NCBI RefSeq assembly: GCF_030159995.1
Contig: NZ_BSNM01000016.1
Span: 496,001 to 560,000 of the forward strand
Source: Litoribrevibacter albus
GTDB lineage: Bacteria > Pseudomonadota > Gammaproteobacteria > Pseudomonadales > Litoribrevibacteraceae
Direction: 5' to 3'
Length of the DNA stretch: 64,000 nucleotides
Below the pieces are notes generated by a model. That model was not told where the DNA came from. It searched no databases and saw only the letters and a list, made by a program, of their open reading frames with translations. Position numbers and translations under genes: made by a program. Shown piece after piece: positions 35,982 to 43,296 of this stretch (position 1 is the first letter of the stretch; every line of letters begins with the position of its first letter).

Positions 35982-37319
35982 CTACCATTCGAAATTCGAA
36001 ATATTGCCTTCGGATTCCGAAGAACTGCTTGAATCATTCGTTGTTGTATTCGTTGTTATATTTGTTGCTGTATTCGCTTCGGACGCAGTATTTTGAGGCT
36101 CTGCGCTAGCAACCGGTGTAGCGTTAGGAGCCGAGTAATCTGCTGTCTGAGCGCTGACCATTACTTTAGGAATGTCGGTCTTATCGGTACTTTCCAGCCC
36201 TGCCAGATTGGTGATTCGTCCCATCACCGCATCGTTATCACCGACCAACTCTTGCAACAGCGCAGGTAACGGCATGTATCCCCAACGAATCGCTCGCTCA
36301 ATGAGCATGTACACCGGGCTGTGCGGTTCGGTTTTTAGGAAATAGTCTGCGACTTTACGTAATTCATTGAAGGCATGATCCCGGCTGATGATTTCGCCGT
36401 TCGTGACAACGCTAACCACCTTGTTGGAGGACGCAGGTTGAGCAGAATCCTGGGTTACCACATCACCGGACGGGATTTCATCATGTTGTGGTTCTTCCGA
36501 AGCAGGCTGTGCCTTATCCAGTGGCCAAGGGTTGAGTTGATCGCCCACCAGGTATTTGATGGCATTGATTAGGCTCTCGACGTTTTTCTTGGCAAAGCGG
36601 AAACTTAGCCCTTGGGAACCAATCTTCTGGCATTCTTCGGCAATAAAGCGCTCGATGCTTTCGAGGTGCTGAAGTATGTCACCCAAGGCAACCACTGTTT
36701 CAGTAACGGTCTGACGGTCTGATGCTAATGCTTTAGCGGCTTCGACCTTTAACTCGGCTAGCTGACCGCTTCGTTCAGCATGGGCGTAACGGGCAAAATC
36801 AATGTCCCCGATCAGGCTCTGCAGTTGCAGAGGCATATACAGTAAGCCGCTGTTTTCAGTCTCACCGACCAACTGAAGCAGAGGCTTGATACGAAATTCT
36901 GCAATTTCCTTTGCCCGACCGGCCTCGTCTTCCGATTTAAGTTTCTTCTCCGGAAGGATTGGCTGAAGATCAGACCAGTAGCTTTGAACAACCTGGGCAA
37001 ATACGTCCAACGCTTTTGCAGTATTCACCATCGGTACGTTGGTGAACATTTGAGCGGTAATAAACCAACAAAACACTTCAACGTCTTTTGACGTAGCACT
37101 GAGAATTTGATCGCACTGGGAAGCCAATTCGCGCCAGTTATCCGAGTTCTGCGTTAATAACTCTTCATCGGCGGTAGCATCCGGTGTTTCAAGTAATTGG
37201 CGAAATGACGATTGCGCCATATTGAAGTGATTTCTCAGACCCCGGTACACCGTCCGGTTGTCTTTCAAATACTCACCACAAGTACTCTCATCAGAAATAG
37301 GAGATATCAAATGTTCCAA
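35982..37319 (-). CDS. tssA: T6SS protein TssA, TTG start
   Basis: This 445-residue TssA coordinates the baseplate and tube/sheath growth. The N-terminal ImpA_N domain begins LEHLISPISDESTCGEYL, matching the family start, and extends to about residue 130; a VasJ-like C-terminal part contains SPVYMLIERAIRWGYMPLPALLQELVG near 345. The first codon must be the TTG at 37319: AGGA lies eight bases upstream and the next in-frame ATG would delete most of the conserved N terminus. The C-terminal tail (about residues 410-440) is Thr/Asn-rich, formed by 12-nt repeats (36036-36083), and ends in a Ser-rich acidic patch. It is the first gene of the T6SS cluster. Confidence 0.9.
   Translation of the reverse strand: MEHLISPISDESTCGEYLKDNRTVYRGLRNHFNMAQSSFRQLLETPDATADEELLTQNSDNWRELASQCDQILSATSKDVEVFCWFITAQMFTNVPMVNTAKALDVFAQVVQSYWSDLQPILPEKKLKSEDEAGRAKEIAEFRIKPLLQLVGETENSGLLYMPLQLQSLIGDIDFARYAHAERSGQLAELKVEAAKALASDRQTVTETVVALGDILQHLESIERFIAEECQKIGSQGLSFRFAKKNVESLINAIKYLVGDQLNPWPLDKAQPASEEPQHDEIPSGDVVTQDSAQPASSNKVVSVVTNGEIISRDHAFNELRKVADYFLKTEPHSPVYMLIERAIRWGYMPLPALLQELVGDNDAVMGRITNLAGLESTDKTDIPKVMVSAQTADYSAPNATPVASAEPQNTASEANTATNITTNTTTNDSSSSSESEGNISNFEW
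36036..36083. repeat. 12-nt in-frame tandem repeat in the tail of tssA
   Basis: Four consecutive 12-nt units beginning ATTCGTTGTTGT, ATTCGTTGTTAT and ATTTGTTGCTGT (plus-strand reading) encode a Thr/Asn repeat near the C terminus of TssA. The unit length keeps the frame. Confidence 0.88.
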
Positions 37320-37722
37320 TTAACTCGTCCTAATTATTTATTGTTGTTTCCCTAAAGCCGAGCCGTAATCTGCCCAACTTAAAATGAATCAATTGAGTAA
37401 TTCAGCTTAGACCAGATTCCTACATCGGCAACAAAGTAATTTGAGACAATGCATACACTTTTAAGCTTGTGTTTTTACGGCTTTGTACTACGTCGATTCA
37501 TTTAGATTAGAAGTGAAATGTGCAAGAAATAGGTAAGGAATGTGGTAACAATAGAGAAGCGTATGAAAATGGGGAGTTACAACCCTGTTTTTGGAAAATC
37601 GGAAGAAAATTATTGGGTTAGATAAGCTAAGAAGGGGGGAAAGTGGCTTAAAGACAGGCTATCCGTAGAATGTTTCAGTTCTTGGAAACCAATAACTGTT
37701 TAGTCTTCTTTCAAAAAATAAA
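37320..37722. other. AT-rich 403-bp intergenic region upstream of tssA
   Basis: No reading frame of gene quality, tRNA or clear hairpin terminator is seen. It should hold the promoter of the T6SS cluster. I looked for sigma54-type GG-N10-GC and for good sigma70 boxes on the minus strand and found none that I would defend. Confidence 0.5.
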
Positions 37723-38181
37723 TTAACCAATTGATGCCCAAATTGTGTCAAATACCTCCGAGTTTTTTTCGACCAAAAACCTTAGTTGATCATTAAAATA
37801 CTTATGAGCAAAAGCAGCATCATCACATTCATGAAAATAGTGATCCACAAGGTAGCCGAATTTCACTTCTGGAATATTGATATCAAGTCCCATACATTCG
37901 GTAGAAACCCAAAGAATGAAGTTTAATCGATCCTCTTCTACATCCAGATTCAAGTTAGTGGCTCGAAGGGCAAATTCTTCAATAAAGGTAAACTTACGAG
38001 CTGCAGGAAAGTCATAACTAGGCAATCGACAACAATACCCCGGCCCATATAGTGATAAGAGTGAAATGTAATCGAATGATTCTGTCCCGTTTAATAATTG
38101 TTCATCACCCCATGAATTAACTTCATTTTCAGTCATAAGCCCTAACTTATATAGAGCCATAACGGTTGGAATTTTCGACAT
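37723..38181 (-). CDS. Unknown soluble protein, 152 residues
   Basis: I do not recognise this family. The protein is soluble and acidic with no signal peptide. Its N terminus MSKIPTVMALYKLGLMTENEVNSWGDEQLL resembles the opening helices of small immunity-type proteins, but that is only an impression. I use the ATG at 38181; a GTG four codons upstream is also in frame, and neither has a strong ribosome-binding site. The gene is isolated by a 403-bp AT-rich gap on one side and a terminator on the other and is itself AT-richer than its neighbours, which could indicate transfer. It lies at the head end of the T6SS locus, which makes a link to toxin immunity possible but unproven. Confidence 0.6.
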   Translation of the reverse strand: MSKIPTVMALYKLGLMTENEVNSWGDEQLLNGTESFDYISLLSLYGPGYCCRLPSYDFPAARKFTFIEEFALRATNLNLDVEEDRLNFILWVSTECMGLDINIPEVKFGYLVDHYFHECDDAAFAHKYFNDQLRFLVEKNSEVFDTIWASIG

Positions 38182-38231
38182 ATTATTTTTCACTAAATAG
38201 CGTCTATGAACATATAGATTGAGTACATACA

Positions 38232-38254
38232 GAAAAGCGCCTGTTTAGGCGCTT
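38232..38254 (-). terminator. Terminator after the exported coiled-coil gene
   Basis: Stem AAGCGCC (38235-38241) and GGCGCTT (38248-38254) with a six-base loop; on the minus strand it is followed by TTTTCTG. It lies 20 bases after the stop of the 413-residue protein. Confidence 0.8.
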
Positions 38255-38274
38255 CAATCAAAACTCAAGAGAAA

Positions 38275-39516
38275 TTAAAAAACAAAACTGCGTTTTTCCG
38301 GTGACAAGGCATCGTAACCGCGATTCCACTGTTTCTTACCGGCGTCACTTTGGCTGTAGAAGCCATCCAATAAACGTTGCTTATCTTCGTGAGTAAGATT
38401 AGTACTGACACGGGACGTTAAGCTCTCCAAGGCACTGGAACGCGCTTTCCCCGTCAACCCGGTGAGTAACTTAAACACCTGATCACGATTTAAATTTCGC
38501 GGCAAATAGAAGGACAACATCTGAATCGCTTCGGCTTTGCGATCCTGAGCGTAATCGGTTTGATCGTAGTAACCTGAAACCAATGACAAAGCGCCTTCAA
38601 AGGCCATCGGGTATTCGGCTCCCGCCAACAGATGCTGTAAGATTTTGTTCCGTTTCTCGTTCACCGATGATACCAATAGCGCCTTGATATCCGCCGTAGA
38701 CAGATCACGAGGACGGAAACGTACCAAATGACCGGCCGCTTCTGCACGAACATCCCAGTTCCATTTGTCGTCAGAGAAACCTTCGCCCACCAGCTTCATA
38801 TAGGTCGGCTTATCCAAAGGCATGGGCAAAAATTTACGAACGGCAAGAATAGCGTCGGCACGCTTATCATTATCAAGGCGATATACGCCATCCAGTTTCA
38901 GGAAGCTGTGAGCTTGAATCCCGACCGGTTGATTACCTTCTTGATAAAGTGCTGTTGTGCCAGGGCAGTCCTGACTCACTACAGGAGTTACCACAGGAGT
39001 TACTACAGGGGCTGGGGATGGCGCCGGACAATCACTCTGATTAGAAGACCCCTGCTGCAATTGAGCAATGCGCTGATCTTTCAGTTTCAGGTTATCTTTG
39101 AGGGTGTTATTCAGTTCGGTGGTTTTATCTAACTGATTTTTGAAATCATTACAGACCAACAGATATTGATCCGTCTTATTACGAAGCTCGGTTAACTCAT
39201 CACTCAGTTGTTGATTCTCCTGCGCTAATTGCGCTTGAGCACGAGACACGCCTTTAGCTTGTTTGTCTTGTTTACGCAGCTCAGAGAGCTTACCTTGGAG
39301 GTTAGCCAACTGATTTTCCAGCAACTCGCTACGTTGTTGCAGTTGTTGGTTCTGTTCCGTCAGAGCCTGTTGTTTTTGAATACTGCAACTGACCGAGTTA
39401 TCCAGTTCAGAAAAATTGTTGTCATAACGATTGGTGTCGAACTTATCGCTGGCAATTAGCGTCTGAGAAGCAAACGCCAAAGAGATAGCAGCAGCTATCG
39501 AAGAAAGCTTAAACAT
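38275..39516 (-). CDS. Exported coiled-coil protein with a helical C-terminal domain, unknown function
   Basis: This 413-residue protein has a signal peptide (cleavage near SQTLIA-S, residue 22). Residues about 45-160 form a long coiled coil rich in Gln, Leu and Glu. A Pro/Val/Thr linker made of VVTP repeats (12-nt units near 38980-39012) follows at about 170-185. The C-terminal 210 residues are helical, with recurrent arginine- and leucine-rich units such as DNDKRADAILAVRKFLPMPL and AQDRKAEAIQMLSFYLPRNL, which resemble HEAT-like repeats. Four cysteines occur (about 44, 120, 163, 184) and could form disulfides in the periplasm. I do not know a family with proven function. It has its own terminator and is not clearly tied to the T6SS. 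Confidence 0.7.
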   Translation of the reverse strand: MFKLSSIAAAISLAFASQTLIASDKFDTNRYDNNFSELDNSVSCSIQKQQALTEQNQQLQQRSELLENQLANLQGKLSELRKQDKQAKGVSRAQAQLAQENQQLSDELTELRNKTDQYLLVCNDFKNQLDKTTELNNTLKDNLKLKDQRIAQLQQGSSNQSDCPAPSPAPVVTPVVTPVVSQDCPGTTALYQEGNQPVGIQAHSFLKLDGVYRLDNDKRADAILAVRKFLPMPLDKPTYMKLVGEGFSDDKWNWDVRAEAAGHLVRFRPRDLSTADIKALLVSSVNEKRNKILQHLLAGAEYPMAFEGALSLVSGYYDQTDYAQDRKAEAIQMLSFYLPRNLNRDQVFKLLTGLTGKARSSALESLTSRVSTNLTHEDKQRLLDGFYSQSDAGKKQWNRGYDALSPEKRSFVF

Positions 39517-39757
39517 TGCTGGTTCCTTTGCATGATCAGTTGATCAACATTTCCGTGATGGAACCATAGCATAGCGAATGGTGGCTTCCTATCGTTGAAC
39601 CAGCTCACAGACTCAAGTGTTCCAAAATAGGTCATTTATTAATAGATAACACCTATAGCTTTAGTTAATTATTGTTATTTCTAACTATCTCCGTTTCTCG
39701 TTAGGCTACTCAATAAATTAACAACGTAGGCCCAATCAGATTCAAGGAGAACAAAAT

Positions 39758-40567
39758 ATGGACATTCAAACGATCACAGAAGACTACATCAGCACCTTGG
39801 AGCTACCTACTCCGGAACAGAGTCTGGATTACTTAAATCAGCTACAGAATCAGCACATTGCCAAGTTTGGCTTCAACAGCCTTGCAGTAGTGTTAGGCAA
39901 TGACATAGGTATAGAGAGCAACGACGTTTTCGACAAGATTGTTACTCAAGGCCTAGGCGGTTACTGCTTTGAACACAATAAACTGGTCTACGACGTTTTA
40001 ACTCACCTTGGCTTTGAAACACGTATCTTGATGGGCCGGGTAATCTACAACAATCTCGATGCCGAGCCACCTAGAACACACCGCATTACCCTAGTGACCT
40101 TGAATGGTGAGGATTACATCGTCGACTGCGGTTTTGGACACTATGGCGCTTGGTTTCCGGTAAAAGTCAGTGCAGAACCGCAACAACAATTGGGCGACAC
40201 CTACCGCATCATTCAACACCAGGATGGCCGTTACTTATATCAACTGATTAAAGACGGTGAATTCTTCACCCTGTACACCTTTGATTTTAACCAGTACAAC
40301 GAAGCCGACTGCTTAACCGGTAACTTTTATTCTTACAAACACCCTAACGCCGGGTTTGTAAATAATCTGGTGGCCTGCCGAAAAGAAAACGGCACCATTT
40401 GGTCATTAAGAAACGATCAGCTGTTTGTGATCGAACAAGGACAAACCCGGATCACCAAGATTGATACACCGGAGTTATTGCAGACGTTATTAAAAGAACT
40501 GTTCACCTTAACCATTGATGAACAACAAGCGGAATACTTGTTTGAGCGGTTTCTATCCAACAAGTAA
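39758..40567 (+). CDS. nat: Arylamine N-acetyltransferase
   Basis: This 269-residue enzyme transfers acetyl groups from acetyl-CoA to arylamines and related substrates. The catalytic triad is complete: Cys70 in GLGGYCFEHN, His108 in PRTHRITLV and Asp123 in YIVDCGFG. The N-terminal FGFNSLAVV and the overall length fit the family. AAGGAG lies nine bases before the start. It is a single-gene unit ending at a hairpin terminator. Homologues sometimes act in natural-product amide formation, but nothing nearby supports that here. Confidence 0.92.
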   Translation: MDIQTITEDYISTLELPTPEQSLDYLNQLQNQHIAKFGFNSLAVVLGNDIGIESNDVFDKIVTQGLGGYCFEHNKLVYDVLTHLGFETRILMGRVIYNNLDAEPPRTHRITLVTLNGEDYIVDCGFGHYGAWFPVKVSAEPQQQLGDTYRIIQHQDGRYLYQLIKDGEFFTLYTFDFNQYNEADCLTGNFYSYKHPNAGFVNNLVACRKENGTIWSLRNDQLFVIEQGQTRITKIDTPELLQTLLKELFTLTIDEQQAEYLFERFLSNK

Positions 40568-40616
40568 TTGACTCAAGAGGTCCATCACACAAACTCGGAA
40601 AGTCGCAACGCAAGCT

Positions 40617-40662
40617 ATAAAAAAGCCGTTCAGACACACCTTTATCGATATCTGAACGGCTT
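40617..40662. terminator. Bidirectional terminator between nat and the antiporter
   Basis: A 12-bp stem AAGCCGTTCAGA (40623-40634) and TCTGAACGGCTT (40651-40662) with a 16-nt loop sits between convergent genes. The T-run is good on the minus strand (TTTTTTAT) and weak on the plus strand. Confidence 0.85.
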
Positions 40663-40688
40663 CTTTAAATGTGTGCCATTGGCAGCAT

Positions 40689-40760
40689 TACATCGACAGT
40701 TACTGCACTAATTACAGAACCATCTACAGCACTAGTTACAGCACCATTTACAACACTATC
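40689..40760. repeat. 12-nt tandem repeat after the antiporter stop
   Basis: Six degenerate units of 12 nt, such as TACAGCACTAGT and TACAGCACCATT, lie directly downstream of the antiporter stop. Read on the minus strand past the TAG they stay open as a four-residue repeat of the type S-A-V-x for about 33 codons until a TAA near 40671. Confidence 0.85.
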
Positions 40761-40766
40761 TATAAG

Positions 40767-42089
40767 CTACAAGACCATTGCCGCTACCCAACCAGCCACT
40801 AACAACGGCAAGTTGAAGTGAAGGAAGGTAGGAATCACGGTATCACGCATGTGGTTGTGTTGACCGTCTGCGTTCAAACCAGCGGTTGGCCCCAATGTCG
40901 AATCGGATGCAGGCGAACCGGCATCTCCCAACGCACCAGCCGTACCGATCAAGGCCACAATCGCCATCGGGCTGAAGCCCATCTGAATGCACAAAGGCAC
41001 GTAGATGGCGGCAATGATCGGAATGGTCGAGAAGGAAGAACCGATACCCATGGTTAACAGCAAGCCGACCAGCAAAAGTAAAAACGCCGTTAACGCCTGA
41101 TTATTATCCAACCAACCTGTGGCGCCGGTCACCATGGCATCGATATGACCGGTCGCTTTAAGCACTTCAGAGAAGCCCGAGGCCGCGATCATGATAAAGC
41201 CAATAGACGCCATCATCTTGATGCCATCCACCAACACACCTTCGGATTCATTCCAGCGAACCACGCCCGTCACCGAAAACACAATGAAACCAGCCATCGC
41301 CCCCAGCACCATTGAGTCCAGCCACAACTGAACCACAAACGCCGCTACAATCGCCAACGACGCCACCAACAAGGATTTAGTATCGTATTGGCGGTCGGTG
41401 TGTTCGGTCTTCTCGATCACCTCTAAATCATACACACGCTTACCACGATAGCTGATGAAGATTGCCAGCAACAAACCAAACAACATGCCTAATGCAGGAA
41501 TCGCCATCGCCTTCACAACAGACACACCCTCAACATTCAAACCACCATCGGCCACTTTAGCCAACAAAATGTCATTCAGATAAATGCTGCCGAAACCAAC
41601 CGGTAAGAACATATAAGTCGTCACTAAACCAAAGGTCAGCACACAGGCCACTAAACGACGGTCCAACTGAAGCTTCGACATCACTAACAACAAAGGTGGA
41701 ATCAGAATCGGAATAAACGCGATGTGAATCGGAATCAGGTTTTGTGAACACACCGCCGCAATCAACAGCATGGCCAGTAAACCATTTTTCAGCCAGATCA
41801 CTTGTGTTCCTGAAACGTCCTTATTCATACGTTTAAGAATCGCATCTGCTAACAAGTGCGGCAGTCCGGACAGGGAAATGGCCACCGCAAAGCCGCCCAG
41901 CAAGGCATAGCTCAAAGCAATATTAGCACCGCCACCTATGCCGGTATTAAATGCTTCCAGAGTGGTATTGATATCCAAACCACCGACCCAGCCACCGACA
42001 AAGGCAGCAATGATCATCGACAACATCACGTGCATACGAGCCAGGCTTAACACCAGCATCAATAGCACAGCAACTACGACTGCATTCAT
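40767..42089 (-). CDS. Na+/H+ antiporter family protein
   Basis: This 440-residue inner-membrane protein has about 12 membrane segments. It belongs to the NhaC-related Na+/H+ antiporter family (Na_H_antiport type). Supporting segments are GGWVGGLDINTTLEAFNTGIGGGANIALSYALLGG-like conserved N-terminal stretches (residues about 31-70), TMGIGSSFSTIPIIAAIYVPL near 345 and the ion-path motif GALGDAGSPASDSTLGPTAG near 385. It is likely to exchange Na+ for H+ in a marine setting, but other family members move organic substrates. It is monocistronic, with an unusual repeat tract just beyond its stop codon. Confidence 0.85.
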   Translation of the reverse strand: MNAVVVAVLLMLVLSLARMHVMLSMIIAAFVGGWVGGLDINTTLEAFNTGIGGGANIALSYALLGGFAVAISLSGLPHLLADAILKRMNKDVSGTQVIWLKNGLLAMLLIAAVCSQNLIPIHIAFIPILIPPLLLVMSKLQLDRRLVACVLTFGLVTTYMFLPVGFGSIYLNDILLAKVADGGLNVEGVSVVKAMAIPALGMLFGLLLAIFISYRGKRVYDLEVIEKTEHTDRQYDTKSLLVASLAIVAAFVVQLWLDSMVLGAMAGFIVFSVTGVVRWNESEGVLVDGIKMMASIGFIMIAASGFSEVLKATGHIDAMVTGATGWLDNNQALTAFLLLLVGLLLTMGIGSSFSTIPIIAAIYVPLCIQMGFSPMAIVALIGTAGALGDAGSPASDSTLGPTAGLNADGQHNHMRDTVIPTFLHFNLPLLVAGWVAAMVL

Positions 42090-42328
42090 TTGTTCATCCC
42101 GAAATTTTGTTGAGGTTTTCGTTGAGACTGAAGATCCGAATCAATTACTGACCGGATGGAAAGCGCGGCACAATAGCACAGAAGACTTCGAATTTCTTGA
42201 CCATTGATCAATTAAAGTCCAAACAGATTGATCCATTGGTCAGGGTTTACCAAACGACATACAAATCTCATTGATCTGTTACTCAGTAAGCCATAGGATG
42301 CCCGTTTTCAACCTGGATCAGTACTTAA

Positions 42329-43210
42329 ATGAATCGAGCTGTTTTATCCTCATCCAAAACACCTTTGATCGCCTTGGTGTTAGCCATGTTTATCTGGGCC
42401 AGCTCCTTCATTGCATTGAAGATCAGTTTTGAAGTCTTACACCCATCTCAGGTGTTATTTGGCCGAATGTTGGTAGCCAGCCTGTTCTTTCTGGCATTGC
42501 TGCGCTGGATGAAGTCTATTCAATATCAGGCCGGTGACTGGAAGTTCATCTTAGCCATGGTGGTGATGGAACCGTGCCTGTATTTCATCTTTGAATCCAT
42601 CGCCCTGCAAAACACCACTGCTTCTCAAGCCGGCGTGGTGACTTCGCTATTACCTCTGTTAACGGCCATTGGAGCCGTATTGGCACTGAAAGAACAAATG
42701 AATCGCACCATGTGGTTTGGTTTCCTGATGGCAATGATCGGCGCGATTATCTTGAGTCTGGGCAGTGAAAGTACCGAGTCGGCACCGAACCCGATTCTGG
42801 GTAACTTCTTCGAGTTTCTTGCGATGGTTTGTGCAGCGGGCTATACCCTGATCGTCAAGCACCTGATCACCCGTTACTCCGCCCTCTTCCTAACCGCTTT
42901 ACAAGCCTGGAGTGGCGTCCTGTTCTTCGTCGGCCCGGCCTTCTACTTCCCTATGCCTGAAGAGGTTGGTTTAGTTGCTATCGGCTCCATCCTCTACTTA
43001 GGTGTGTTTGTATCCCTCGGCGCTTATGGCCTGTATAACTACGCGATGGCTCACGTACCGGCAACCCAAGCCTCCGCCTTTGTAAACCTGATTCCAGTGT
43101 TTACCGTGTTAATTGCCTTTGTGGTACTGGATGAGCGCTTTAATCTGTATCAACTGATGGCGTGCGGGTTGGTGATTGTCGGGTTGGTGATTAATCGGCG
43201 AGCTGGGTAG
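42329..43210 (+). CDS. DMT-superfamily (EamA) transporter
   Basis: This 293-residue protein has ten predicted membrane helices in two EamA repeats. Family segments are FIWASSFIALKISFEVLHPSQVLFGRM near residue 20, the PLLTAIGAVLALKEQMNRTMWFGFLMAMIGAIIL block at the end of the first half, and its counterpart LIPVFTVLIAFVVLDERFNLYQLMACGLVIVG in the second. Such proteins export amino acids or metabolites; the substrate cannot be read from the sequence. It is divergent from the antiporter across a 239-bp gap that would hold both promoters, and converges on glmS at a shared terminator. Confidence 0.88.
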   Translation: MNRAVLSSSKTPLIALVLAMFIWASSFIALKISFEVLHPSQVLFGRMLVASLFFLALLRWMKSIQYQAGDWKFILAMVVMEPCLYFIFESIALQNTTASQAGVVTSLLPLLTAIGAVLALKEQMNRTMWFGFLMAMIGAIILSLGSESTESAPNPILGNFFEFLAMVCAAGYTLIVKHLITRYSALFLTALQAWSGVLFFVGPAFYFPMPEEVGLVAIGSILYLGVFVSLGAYGLYNYAMAHVPATQASAFVNLIPVFTVLIAFVVLDERFNLYQLMACGLVIVGLVINRRAG

Positions 43211-43234
43211 ATTCAGTATTTATCCAGATATAAA

Positions 43235-43260
43235 AAAAGAGAGCCGATAGGCTCTCTTTT
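43235..43260. terminator. Bidirectional terminator between the EamA gene and glmS
   Basis: An 11-bp stem AAAAGAGAGCC (43235-43245), loop GATA, GGCTCTCTTTT (43250-43260), lies between convergent genes with T-runs on both strands. Confidence 0.92.
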
Positions 43261-43296
43261 CCGTAGAAGAGAGGGTGTTGTTAAAACCTTAAAGCT

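Noticed and set aside
37320-37722. Sigma54 promoter for the T6SS operon
   Set aside because: No GG-N10-GC arrangement found on the minus strand.
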